Assembly: GCF_008761635.1 (NCBI RefSeq)
Contig: NZ_CP044344.1
Coordinates: forward strand, 3,348,001 to 3,412,000
Direction: 5' to 3'
Source of the DNA: Nocardioides cynanchi
GTDB taxonomy: Bacteria > Actinomycetota > Actinomycetes > Propionibacteriales > Nocardioidaceae
DNA length: 64,000 nucleotides
The notes beneath the pieces were generated by a model that was not told where the DNA came from, made no database searches, and worked only from the letters and a program-made list of their open reading frames with translations. A program made the position numbers and the translations under genes. Every line of letters begins with the position of its first letter. The first letter of the stretch is position 1. Shown here in pieces: positions 33,857 to 42,279 of this stretch.

Positions 33857-34939
33857 GTGACCCAGCCTCCCGAGTCCTCCGGGACCAACGCGTACGCCGC
33901 CTCGGGCGTCGACATCGAGGCCGCGGACACGGCCGTCGCCCTGATGCGGGGCTGGGTCGAGAAGACCTCGCGGCCCGAGGTGATCGGCAGCATCGGCGGC
34001 TTCGCCGGGCTGTACGACGCCAGCGCACTGACCCGCTACGCCGCGCCGATCCTGGCGACCTCCACCGACGGCGCCGGCACCAAGGTCGCGATCGCCCAGA
34101 TGATGGACGTGCACGACACCATCGGCTTCGACCTCGTCGGCATGGTCGTCGACGACCTGGTCGTCTGCGGCGCCGAGCCCCTGTTCATGACCGACTACAT
34201 CGCCTGCGGGCGGGTGGAGCCCGAGCGGATCGCCGCGATCGTCAAGGGCATCGCGGAGGCCTGCGTGGAGGCCGGCTGCGCGCTGCTGGGTGGCGAGACG
34301 GCCGAGCACCCGGGCCTGATGGAGCCCGACGCCTACGACCTGGCCGGGGCCGCCACCGGAGTGGTGGAGGCGAACGGGCTGCTCGGCCCCGGACGCGTCC
34401 GCCCCGGCGACGTCGTCGTCGCGATGTCCTCCAGCGGGCTCCACGCCAACGGCTACTCCCTGGTCCGCCACGTCCTGCTCGAGCGGGCCGGCTGGGCCCT
34501 GGACCGCGACGTACCCGAGCTCGGCCGCACCCTCGGCGAGGAGCTCCTCGAACCGACCCGGATCTACGCCAAGGCGTGCCTGGCCCTGGCCGCCGAGACC
34601 CAGACCCATGCGATGGCCCACATCACCGGCGGTGGTCTGGCCGCCAACCTGGCGCGGGTCGTGCCCGAGGAGCTCTCGGTGACCATCGCCCGGGCGACCT
34701 GGCAGCCCGCCCCGGTCTTCGACGTCGTACGGCGTGTCGGCGCGGTCTCGCAGGACGACCTGGAGTCGACGCTGAACTGCGGCGTCGGGATGGTCGCGCT
34801 GGTGCCGCCCGACGACGCGGACCGCGCGGTGGCAACCCTCGACCGGTGCGGGGTGCATGCCTGGGTGGCTGGCGAGGTGTCGACCGACGACGAGCGCGGC
34901 GGCACGGTCCGACTGGTGGGGCAGTACCCCGGCTGGTGA
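33857..34939 (+). CDS. purM: Phosphoribosylformylglycinamidine cyclo-ligase (AIR synthetase)
   Basis: A 360-residue ATP-dependent enzyme that closes the imidazole ring. Signatures: YAASGVDIEAADTAVALMRG, GSIGGFAGLYD, ATSTDGAGTKVAIAQMMDVH, DDLVVCGAEPLFMTDYIACG, GGETAEHPGLM, and HITGGGLAANLARVVPEELS. The GTG at 33857 has CAGGAG 8-9 nt upstream; upstream frame is purF 3' shadow. The purF-purM pair is probably one operon. Confidence 0.97.
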   Translation: MTQPPESSGTNAYAASGVDIEAADTAVALMRGWVEKTSRPEVIGSIGGFAGLYDASALTRYAAPILATSTDGAGTKVAIAQMMDVHDTIGFDLVGMVVDDLVVCGAEPLFMTDYIACGRVEPERIAAIVKGIAEACVEAGCALLGGETAEHPGLMEPDAYDLAGAATGVVEANGLLGPGRVRPGDVVVAMSSSGLHANGYSLVRHVLLERAGWALDRDVPELGRTLGEELLEPTRIYAKACLALAAETQTHAMAHITGGGLAANLARVVPEELSVTIARATWQPAPVFDVVRRVGAVSQDDLESTLNCGVGMVALVPPDDADRAVATLDRCGVHAWVAGEVSTDDERGGTVRLVGQYPGW

Positions 34940-35034
34940 CCCCATCCGTCCCATGCACCCGCCGAGTGGTGCCTGGGGACCCTTTGGTGGACCCGGGCGC
35001 AGGAAAACTGGTCCAAATCGGGATGGGGTGTGCG

Positions 35035-35060
35035 GGAACAGCCACCCATTGGGTAGCGTT
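35035..35060 (+). promoter_or_regulatory. Candidate ECF-sigma promoter before the DUF3073 gene
   Basis: GGAAC (35035-35039), 17-nt spacer, CGTT (35057-35060): the layout used by SigE/SigR-like ECF sigma factors. It is about 85 nt before the DUF3073 start. Confidence 0.35.
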
Positions 35061-35143
35061 GCCCCCACGACGACATGACCGATCAGACCGGTGCCACGGT
35101 GTCACTTCCCTGGCCCGGCCCAGAGTGCGAGGGGGTCGACCCT

Positions 35144-35332
35144 ATGGGGCGCGGCCGAGCTAAAGCCAAGCAGACCAAGGTCGCCCGAGACCTGAAGTAC
35201 CGCACTCACGATGCGGACTTCGGGGCCCTGGCGCGCGAGCTGCACGGCGACACCGACAGCGACGCGACCGACGAGGCGGTGGACGACCCCGCCGACGAGT
35301 GGTCGGACTACGCCGAACCGTCGCGCGACTGA
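35144..35332 (+). CDS. DUF3073 small basic-acidic protein
   Basis: A 62-residue protein with the DUF3073 pattern: a basic head GRGRAKAKQTKVARDLKYRT, then DADFGALARELHG and a very acidic tail (DSDATDEAVDDPADEWSDYA). It is conserved across Actinobacteria next to purM, which supports the assignment; function unknown. ATG 35144 is chosen over the earlier in-frame 35075 codon because the family begins MGRGRAKAKQTK, with GAGGGGG ahead as ribosome site. A strong hairpin lies about 75 bp after the stop. Confidence 0.9.
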   Translation: MGRGRAKAKQTKVARDLKYRTHDADFGALARELHGDTDSDATDEAVDDPADEWSDYAEPSRD

Positions 35333-35586
35333 CCCATCACACCACGCGTCCCGACCTCGGGTGTCGGGGCGCGTTCACGCGCCTCGCGCCGTTTTCGGGA
35401 CGAAGGCGATCCCCGGTGCCCCGGGGATCGCGTCGCTCACCAGCCGAAATTCCGGGTGAGAAGCGACGGGGTTGCCTGGGCGCTGTGGCGCGTGGGACAG
35501 GTGCGACGGGGTACGCCGTACCGGTCCCACGTCGCCGTCCCACGTCGCCGCCCCGCGACGCCCAGCCGAGCCACCGGCGCCGTGCG
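35333..35586. other. Convergent spacer with hairpins and short direct repeat
   Basis: A 254-bp gene-free stretch between DUF3073 and valine dehydrogenase. It holds the GC hairpin at 35406-35431, a weaker CTCACC/GGTGAG hairpin (about 35436-35460), a third GGTACG-C-CGTACC palindrome (35510-35522, also before purF), and a 13-bp direct repeat TCCCACGTCGCCG in two tandem copies (about 35525-35550). No coding frame with recognisable protein was seen. Confidence 0.5.
35406..35431. terminator. GC hairpin after DUF3073
   Basis: GCGATCCCCGG (35406-35416), loop TGCC, CCGGGGATCGC (35421-35431): a perfect 11-bp stem between convergent genes. Confidence 0.55.
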
Positions 35587-36708
35587 TCAGCGCGCGGGCA
35601 GCCAGACGCCGCGCAGCCGACCGACGTCGCGCATCCGGCGCTCGGCCAGCCGGTCGGCCGCCTCGGCAGGGGTGACCGAGTCGGTGCGGGCGAGTTCGAA
35701 GACGGCTCGGGTGGTCTCGAGGATCCCGGCCGCACGCTGCTGGGCGCGGTCGAAGCTGAAGCCCTCGAGCTCGTCGGCGACCTGGATCAACCCGCCGGAG
35801 TTCACGCAGTAGTCGGGCGCGTAGAGGATCTCGCGCTCGGCCAGCGCCTTCTCGATCCCGGGGTGCGAGAGCTGGTTGTTGGCGGCACCGCAGACCACCC
35901 GCGCCCGCAGCACCTCGACGACGTCGTCGGTGAGCGCGCCGCCCATCGCGCACGGCGAGTAGATGTCGAGCTCGGCCCGGACCAGGTCGTCGGTCGAGCC
36001 GACGGCCGTGGCGCCGTGCTCCGCCACGACGGCGTCGACCGCGGGCTGGTGGACGTCGGTGACCACGACCCGGGCACCGTCGTCGACGAGGTACTTCACG
36101 AGGTGGCGGCCCACCTTGCCCACCCCCGCGATGCCGACGGTGCGACCGCTCAGGCTGGTCGTGCCCCAGACCGCCTCGGCGCTGGCTCGCATGCCCTGGA
36201 AGACGCCGTACGCCGTGAGGACCGACGAGTCGCCCGCCCCGCCGTGGGCGACGGTCCGGCCGGTGACGAACGAGCACTCGCGGGCCACGACGTCCATGTC
36301 CTCGGAGTAGGTCCCGACATCGCAGGCGGTCAGGTAGCGGCCGCCCAGCGACTGCACGAAGCGGCCGTAGGCGCGCAGCAGCGCCTCGGTTTTCGCGGTG
36401 GCCGGATCACCGATGATCACGGCCTTGCCGCCGCCGAGGTCGAGGCCGGCGAGGGCGGCCTTGTAGGTCATCCCGCGGGAGAGGTTGAGCACGTCACGGA
36501 CCGCGTCCGCGGTGCTGGCGTAGGGGTAGAAGCGGGTGCCGCCCAACGACGGGCCGAGGGCCGTCGAGTGGATCGCGACGATCGCCCGCAGCCCGGTGGC
36601 GTGGTCGTTGCAGAACACGACCTGCTCGTGCTCGGCGCCGAGCTCGAAGACGTCGACTCCGTCGACGGAGCTGGGGACCGGTGCCGGTACGGCGGGATCG
36701 GCAGACAT
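35587..36708 (-). CDS. vdh: Glu/Leu/Phe/Val dehydrogenase, probably valine dehydrogenase
   Basis: A 373-residue oxidative deaminase. The N-terminal catalytic domain has [20 protein letters not shown] and [20 protein letters not shown] with the catalytic Lys; [13 protein letters not shown] carries the conserved Asp. The NAD-binding fold has [20 protein letters not shown] and the later [11 protein letters not shown]. Length and motifs fit Streptomyces valine dehydrogenase and Bacillus leucine dehydrogenase; which branched amino acid is preferred cannot be read. ATG 36708; upstream frame belongs to kinase shadow. No ribosome site is obvious. Confidence 0.88.
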   Translation of the reverse strand: MSADPAVPAPVPSSVDGVDVFELGAEHEQVVFCNDHATGLRAIVAIHSTALGPSLGGTRFYPYASTADAVRDVLNLSRGMTYKAALAGLDLGGGKAVIIGDPATAKTEALLRAYGRFVQSLGGRYLTACDVGTYSEDMDVVARECSFVTGRTVAHGGAGDSSVLTAYGVFQGMRASAEAVWGTTSLSGRTVGIAGVGKVGRHLVKYLVDDGARVVVTDVHQPAVDAVVAEHGATAVGSTDDLVRAELDIYSPCAMGGALTDDVVEVLRARVVCGAANNQLSHPGIEKALAEREILYAPDYCVNSGGLIQVADELEGFSFDRAQQRAAGILETTRAVFELARTDSVTPAEAADRLAERRMRDVGRLRGVWLPAR

Positions 36709-36845
36709 GAGGGTGCCTACTTTCGCATCGCGCCACGCGGGTGGGTGGCGAACCGTGGTGGGCCACGAGGGGTGGTGTGACCCACCTCGCACGATAGTGC
36801 GGGCCGGGGCCGCCCGCGGAATCGGCCCCGCCGACCGGTCCCGGC

Positions 36846-37823
36846 TCAGTGCAGCTGCCGGGTGACCACCAGCGCGACACCGAAGAACACCAGGAACGCC
36901 ACCACGCAGACCAGGGCGAGCAGCCCCCGTGAGCCCCCCGGCCGGGCGGCGGCCGGCTCGGGCGTGGGGGTGGCCCGGCTCCCGGGGTCGGGTGGGCTGA
37001 CCAGCAGGGTGCGCCCGGAGCCGGGGGTGACGGCCTGCATCGCGTTGACGTACGCCCGGACCGTCGGCCACCGGTCCTCGCGGTCGGGGGCCAGCCCGCG
37101 GAGCACGACGTCGTCGACCGTGGCCGGCAGACCCGCGAGCTCAGAGGGGGCGGGCGGCTGCCGGAGGTGAGCGAGGTCCGTGATCGAGCCCTCGTGGGCA
37201 TGCCGGCCGGTCAGCATCTGGTAGGTGACCGCCGCCAGCGCGTAGACGTCTGCCCGTTCGTCGACGCCGCCCCCGGTGGCCTGCTCGGGAGCCATGTACG
37301 CGGGGGTCCCGACCACGTGCGTCAGCCCGCTGGCGTGCAGCATCGCCTTCGCCACCCCGAGGTCGGCGACCATCAGGCGCTGGCCCTCGCCGTCGGTGCG
37401 CAGCAGCAGGTTGGCCGGCTTGAGGTCGCGATGGATCGAGCCCTGGGCGTGCAGCACCGCGAGGCCGGCGCCCGCCTGCGAGACCAGGTCGAGCGTGCGG
37501 TCGAGCGAGAGGGACGTCTCACGCTCGAGCAGGTTGGCCACGGTGCCCTGGTCGGCGTACGTCATCACGAAGTACGGCGTGCCCTCGACCTCGCCCACGT
37601 CGTACACCCGGACGACGTAGTCGGAGTCCGCCCGACGCAGGATCCGAGCCTCCTGGAGGAAGCGGTCGCGGATGTCGAGCCGCTGGGCCCAGTTGTCGGC
37701 CAGCGCCTTCACGGCGACGTCGGACTGGAGCTCGTCGTCGTGGTAGAGCCACACCGACGCGAAGCCACCGACCCCGAGACGGTCGACCTGCCGCAGACGG
37801 CCGAGCCGTACGGGGAGGGACAC
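36846..37823 (-). CDS. Membrane-anchored Ser/Thr protein kinase
   Basis: A 325-residue Hanks-type kinase. Glycine loop [15 protein letters not shown], Lys in VAVKAL, catalytic loop [11 protein letters not shown], metal motif [10 protein letters not shown] (DLG in place of DFG), and activation segment [12 protein letters not shown] Pro/Ala linker (about residues 255-295) leads to one C-terminal transmembrane helix ([20 protein letters not shown]) with only a few residues beyond, so there is no extracellular sensor. GTG 37823 is chosen; an upstream codon at 37868 would overlap the divergent sigma gene. The sigma factor gene starts 46 bp away in the opposite direction. Confidence 0.9.
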   Translation of the reverse strand: MSLPVRLGRLRQVDRLGVGGFASVWLYHDDELQSDVAVKALADNWAQRLDIRDRFLQEARILRRADSDYVVRVYDVGEVEGTPYFVMTYADQGTVANLLERETSLSLDRTLDLVSQAGAGLAVLHAQGSIHRDLKPANLLLRTDGEGQRLMVADLGVAKAMLHASGLTHVVGTPAYMAPEQATGGGVDERADVYALAAVTYQMLTGRHAHEGSITDLAHLRQPPAPSELAGLPATVDDVVLRGLAPDREDRWPTVRAYVNAMQAVTPGSGRTLLVSPPDPGSRATPTPEPAAARPGGSRGLLALVCVVAFLVFFGVALVVTRQLH

Positions 37824-37869
37824 GGTCGGTATTGTGCCGGACCAGCGAGACGACTCGGAGGCGCACACG

Positions 37870-38424
37870 GTGGAGCAGATGGACGAACCGGTCGACGTCG
37901 AGGCCCTGGCGGTGCAGGCCGCGGCCGGTGACGCCGCGGCTCTGGACGTGCTCCTGGTCGAGATCCAGCCGCGCGTACGCCGGATCTGCGGGCGGATGCT
38001 GCTCTATCCGGAGGACGCCGAGGAGGCGGCCCAGGACGCGTTGCTCCTGGTCGCCACCCGTATCCACACCTTCGCCGGCCGCAGCCGCTTCACCACCTGG
38101 CTGCACGCGGTCGCCGCCAACAGCGCCCGGTCGACCTACCGCACCCTGAAGCGGCGAGCCGGGGAGCTGCCCACCGACGACCTGCCGATCGCGGCCGACC
38201 CCCGGACCACCAGCGTGATCGCCGGCAGCCGCCTGGACTTCCTGGAGGCGCTGGAGGTCCTCAACGTCGACCATCCGGCGCTGGTCGAGCCGCTGCTCCT
38301 GCGTGACGTCCAGGAGCTCGAGTACTCCGACATCGCCGACCTGCTCGGCATCCCGCTCGGGACGGTCAAGTCGCGGATCCACTCGGCCCGGCAGATCGTG
38401 CAGCCTCTGCTCGCGGTGCGCTGA
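37870..38424 (+). CDS. ECF-type RNA polymerase sigma factor
   Basis: A 184-residue sigma-70 family protein with only regions 2 and 4. Region 2: RMLLYPEDAEEAAQDALLLV and FTTWLHAVAANSARSTYR. Region 4: ELEYSDIADLLGIPLGTVKS followed by RIHSARQIV, the DNA-binding helix-turn-helix. GTG 37870 is chosen because GGAGG (37857-37861) lies 8 nt ahead; GTG 37834 is an alternative. No anti-sigma gene follows; the divergent Ser/Thr kinase may control it. The last 59 bp are overlapped by the convergent propeller-like gene. Confidence 0.9.
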   Translation: MEQMDEPVDVEALAVQAAAGDAAALDVLLVEIQPRVRRICGRMLLYPEDAEEAAQDALLLVATRIHTFAGRSRFTTWLHAVAANSARSTYRTLKRRAGELPTDDLPIAADPRTTSVIAGSRLDFLEALEVLNVDHPALVEPLLLRDVQELEYSDIADLLGIPLGTVKSRIHSARQIVQPLLAVR

Positions 38425-39745
38425 GCCCGTCGCGAGCCCGCATCAGCACCACGTCGCCGTGGCTGCCGTAGCCGACCAGCCGACCGCCCTCGGGGCGGCC
38501 GTTGAAGGCCACCATCAGCCAGCCGTCCCCCTCCCGGGCGAGCGTGGGCCACGGCAGGTTCGTGGGGTACGGCGCGTCGAGGGCGCCGATCTCGCGCAGT
38601 GACCGGTCGAAGACCGGGAACCGCTCACGCCGACCTCGGCGCCCGTCCCGCCCGTCACTGGCCAGCACCACCCAGCTCCCGTCCAGCTCGAGCAGGGTCG
38701 TGCCCTCGGTGGCCCGGCGGTCGGTGGCCGCGGCGACGACCCGCAGGTCGTCGAGGCTGTCGCCGTGCGCGAGGACCGGGTGGAAGTCGAAGAACTTCCG
38801 GGCGCTGACGAAGCCGACCAGCCACCGGTCGTCGGTGCGGACCAGGTGCGGGTCCCACGTGCCCACCGACCGGAAGCCCTCGGTCGGCAGCCGCAGCGGC
38901 CGGGTGTCGAGGACGTGCCGACCGGAGAGGAGGTCGTCGGTGGACTCGGCCACGGTGACCCCGACGCTCGCCGTACGACGTGACCCCGCGAAGTCGCCCC
39001 AGGTGCTGGTTGCGACCAGCCAGCCGTCGCCGTCGCGGACCAGATGGGTGGCGTTGTCGCCGTAGGCGCCGGAGCGGTCGTGCCGTCGGAAGAACAGGTC
39101 GCTGCGGTGGGTCAGCGTCAGCTCGACCGGGTCGAGGGCCCAGACCCCGGTGTGCGCCGCGTCGAAGAAGCCGGGCCCGGCGTGCGTCGCGGTGAGCAGC
39201 AGGTCCCGCCCGTCGCGGTACGGCGTCCCGTCGGCGTGGCTGACCAGTCGCAGGTCGCGGAGTCCGAGCTGCCCGAACGCCCCCGCGACCACCTGGTCGC
39301 ACCCGCCCTCCACGTGTCCGACGAGGGCGTCGAGGAAGCCCGGGTCGCGGCTGTCGACCCGGTCGACGAGGTCGTAGCGGGCCCTGGCCCGCCAGCGACC
39401 CCGCTCCCGGCCGAAGGCGGTGACGTGGGTGCCGGTCAGGGTCAGTCCGAGCTCGGTGACCGGCGCCTCGGCCCGGCCCGAGCGGCGGCTGCGGTGGTCG
39501 GTGCTGCGCCCGGTGGCATCGGTGACGGCGAGGGCGAAGCCGCCGTCGTCGTACCCCAGCTCGATCCGGACGCGTCCGGAGACCAGGGCCAGGCGTGCCC
39601 GCGTGCCCGCGACGGTCGCCGTGATCGCGGCGTACGGCGCGGGTTGGGGCAGTGCGAACGCGTCGCTCGTCCGCTCCGTGCGGGTCGCCGGCGAGACCAG
39701 GTCGACGGGCCTGCGGCGCGCCACGATCTCGAACGGCGGGAGCAT
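38366..39745 (-). CDS. Beta-propeller-like protein (GH43/GH32-like), function unknown
   Basis: A 459-residue protein without signal peptide. The second half shows repeated blade-like segments with Asp/Trp-rich motifs: DNATHLVRDGDGWLVATSTW, SVGTWDPHLVRTDDRWLVGF, EGTTLLELDGSWVVLASDGR, and LPWPTLAREGDGWLMVAFNG. This spacing of about 60-70 residues resembles five-bladed GH43/GH32 propellers, but the catalytic acids cannot be located with confidence. The last residues (ARAEAARSAGPSGSAT-like) lie within the overlap with the sigma gene. No known symbol; hypothetical protein. Confidence 0.55.
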   Translation of the reverse strand: MLPPFEIVARRRPVDLVSPATRTERTSDAFALPQPAPYAAITATVAGTRARLALVSGRVRIELGYDDGGFALAVTDATGRSTDHRSRRSGRAEAPVTELGLTLTGTHVTAFGRERGRWRARARYDLVDRVDSRDPGFLDALVGHVEGGCDQVVAGAFGQLGLRDLRLVSHADGTPYRDGRDLLLTATHAGPGFFDAAHTGVWALDPVELTLTHRSDLFFRRHDRSGAYGDNATHLVRDGDGWLVATSTWGDFAGSRRTASVGVTVAESTDDLLSGRHVLDTRPLRLPTEGFRSVGTWDPHLVRTDDRWLVGFVSARKFFDFHPVLAHGDSLDDLRVVAAATDRRATEGTTLLELDGSWVVLASDGRDGRRGRRERFPVFDRSLREIGALDAPYPTNLPWPTLAREGDGWLMVAFNGRPEGGRLVGYGSHGDVVLMRARDGLSAPRAEAARSAGPSGSAT

Positions 39746-39757
39746 CGCGCCAGTCTG

Positions 39758-42208
39758 TCAGCGCAGATGACCGACGTAGTGCGAGGCCGTCCGCAGGTCA
39801 CGCATCCGGCTCTCCCAGGTGACCCCGACCAGCGTGAGCAGGGCGCCCGACAACCCGATCAGCAGCCACGGCGGGACGGTGGCTGCGTAGGGGGCGAGCT
39901 CCCGCAGGACCAGCAGGGTGCCGACCACCGCGCCGACGACCAGGGGGGCACCGAGACGGAGCCGGACGCCGGCCAGCGCCAGTGCGAGACATGCCACGCC
40001 GAGCAGCAGCGCCCGGAGCGACACCGGCTCGTCCAGGGTCTGGAGCAGGGACGGCACCGTGGCGAGCGCCAGGCCGGGGGCCAGCGTGGTCAGCGTCGCC
40101 GACCTGTCGTCGCGGCGAAGACGCCAGGCGCCGACCACGCACAGCACCAGCGCCGAGGGCAGCGTGTAGGCCTCGGGGGCGTGGACTCCCAGCTGGGCCA
40201 GCCGCACCCAGGTCGCGGCCGCGAGCAGCAGGCCACCGGGCCAGGCGAGCTCGCGCCGCTGGGGGTTGACCAGCGACGACCCGGTGACCAGGACGCCGGC
40301 CACCGTGAGGTGCACCGCGAGCGCGAGCCGGTGGTCGGCCGCGTCGGAGATCGCGGTTGCGGACGCCACCGCCGCGACCAGGGCGGACGCCACCTCGAGC
40401 ACCGGCACGGGCCGCCAGATCGCAAGCCCTCCGAGCACCAGCAGCACGGGGATCGCCCGGTCGTAGGCCGGGACGCCGGCCACGTTGCCCGCCGCCCAGA
40501 CCAGGCCGGCGAACGCCGGTGCGAAGGCTCCCGAGGCGACGCGGCCGGTGACGTCGGGGCGACGCATCAGCAGCACGGCGGCAGCGGTGGCCGCGGCCAG
40601 GGCCAGCGTGGTGAGCCGGTCGCTCGGCAGGGCTCCGGCTCCGGCCAGCAGGACCAGCACGCCGCCGGCGATGCGCGCGAGGTCGGCGGAGGTGCCGGAG
40701 AGTCGCTCCCCGAAGCCGATCGCTGCCGCACCGGCGAGAGCCAGCAGGCCGACGACCACGGCCAGGGGGACGTCGTACAGCGCGACGGTGGCGATGCCGC
40801 CCGCGAGCAGGGCGCCGCCGGCCGCGGCGAGCCACGTCGTACCGCTGAGCGGGCGGACCAGGCCGACCAGGGCGCAAGCGGCGGCCGTGATCACGACGAC
40901 CCCCGGCACCAGCAGCCAGGCACCCACCCACGGCGTCGACGGGGCCACGTGGATCCAGAACGACGCGGAGAAAGGCTCGCCGACCTCGAGAACGGCCCGG
41001 CCGGAGTCGGCGACCAGCGATGCGACGGCCACCACCGGCAGCACCAGGGTGCCGACGAGGGGGAGGGCGGCCCAGGCCCGGAACCGTTCGGGGGCGGCGA
41101 CCACGACCGCGACCCAGGCCGCGGCGACCGTCAGGAGGGCGAGGGTCGCGGCGCTCGGCGAGTTGTCGAGGGCGGCGAACACGACGACGTAGCTGCCGAG
41201 GAGGCCGGCGACGGCACCGCCGATCGAGGTCGCCGACCGGCCGAGCCTCACGACGGGGCCGGCCGCCGCCGCGACCGCCGTGGCGACGATCAGGGGCCAG
41301 ATCTCGGCCGAACCCCAGAGGCCGGCGACGGTCTGGTGCTCGGTCGCCAGGGCGAGCCCGGACACGACGGAGGGCAGCCAGGCGAGGGCTGCCGTCCCGA
41401 GCGACGCCCACCGGAGCGGGGCGCTCGGCACCAGTGCGCCGACGCGGCCCACTGCCAGCAGCACGACGACGGTCGCGAGCAACGGACCGGGGGTGTCGAT
41501 GCCCCACTGGGCACCGAACCCGGCGGCGAGGACGGCCACGGGGACGACCAGCGCAGGCGCGACGAGGGGGCGTGGGGCCGACGCCAGGACCAGTGCCAGC
41601 CCCCCGAGGGCCACGGTCGAGCCGGCCAGCAGCACCACGTGGGCGTCGGTGACGGCTCCGAGCCAGCCCGCGTGCCGGACCCCGACGACGTCGAGCGCCA
41701 GGAGCCCGAGCCCGACCACCGACAGCGCCTCGGCGGCGATCCGCAGCCCGCGACGGAGCAGCACCATGGTCAGCCCGAACGCCGTGCCGGTGAGCGCGAC
41801 GAGCACCAGCGTCCGTCCGCCGACGCCGAGCCAGCTCCAGGCCACGGCGAGGAAGGTGACGGCCGCGACCAGCAGGCACAGGGCGCCGAGACCGAGCAGG
41901 ATCTGCGGCACGGTGGCTGCGCGCAGACGGGGCGCGTCGAGGTCCTGCGGCGCGCGCGGGGCGGGGTACGGCGCGACGCCGGCGAGCGGGGACTCGCCTC
42001 GAGCGGCGGTCGCTCCGGCCGTCACGGGGGTCCGCACCCGGTGCAGCCGGAGCTGACCGAGCAGGCGGTCGGCCTGCTGGAGCGTGGAGTAGAGCTCGGA
42101 GGCGGTGGCGCCGGTCAGCGGCAGCGCACACACCTCACAGACCTGCGGGTCCTGGGGCAGCAGTCCGCCGCAGTCGGGGCAGCGGGTCGGGTCGGCGTAC
42201 GTCCTCAT
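39758..42208 (-). CDS. SCO7613-family multi-spanning membrane protein with zinc ribbon
   Basis: An 816-residue protein. The first 35 residues form a zinc ribbon (CPDCGG, then CEVCALPLTG). About residues 36-60 are a short helical linker (ELYSTLQQADRLLGQLRLHR). From about residue 85 to 800 there are some 20 or more hydrophobic segments of Ala/Val/Leu/Gly, without pore or catalytic motifs that can be recognised. It matches the actinobacterial 'SCO7613 C-terminal domain' membrane proteins of unknown function. ATG 42208. The 12-bp spacer to the propeller-like gene suggests co-transcription. Confidence 0.8.
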   Translation of the reverse strand: MRTYADPTRCPDCGGLLPQDPQVCEVCALPLTGATASELYSTLQQADRLLGQLRLHRVRTPVTAGATAARGESPLAGVAPYPAPRAPQDLDAPRLRAATVPQILLGLGALCLLVAAVTFLAVAWSWLGVGGRTLVLVALTGTAFGLTMVLLRRGLRIAAEALSVVGLGLLALDVVGVRHAGWLGAVTDAHVVLLAGSTVALGGLALVLASAPRPLVAPALVVPVAVLAAGFGAQWGIDTPGPLLATVVVLLAVGRVGALVPSAPLRWASLGTAALAWLPSVVSGLALATEHQTVAGLWGSAEIWPLIVATAVAAAAGPVVRLGRSATSIGGAVAGLLGSYVVVFAALDNSPSAATLALLTVAAAWVAVVVAAPERFRAWAALPLVGTLVLPVVAVASLVADSGRAVLEVGEPFSASFWIHVAPSTPWVGAWLLVPGVVVITAAACALVGLVRPLSGTTWLAAAGGALLAGGIATVALYDVPLAVVVGLLALAGAAAIGFGERLSGTSADLARIAGGVLVLLAGAGALPSDRLTTLALAAATAAAVLLMRRPDVTGRVASGAFAPAFAGLVWAAGNVAGVPAYDRAIPVLLVLGGLAIWRPVPVLEVASALVAAVASATAISDAADHRLALAVHLTVAGVLVTGSSLVNPQRRELAWPGGLLLAAATWVRLAQLGVHAPEAYTLPSALVLCVVGAWRLRRDDRSATLTTLAPGLALATVPSLLQTLDEPVSLRALLLGVACLALALAGVRLRLGAPLVVGAVVGTLLVLRELAPYAATVPPWLLIGLSGALLTLVGVTWESRMRDLRTASHYVGHLR

Positions 42209-42279
42209 GAGCGAAGTACCTCACGCCAGGGGCTGGTCGGAGCAGGGCCGGAGGGCTCAACCGCCCTGAGCAGGAGTAC

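Noticed and set aside
34940..35143. Riboswitch or structured leader after purM
   Set aside because: No conserved aptamer pattern recognised; only a weak ECF-promoter-like pair was seen.
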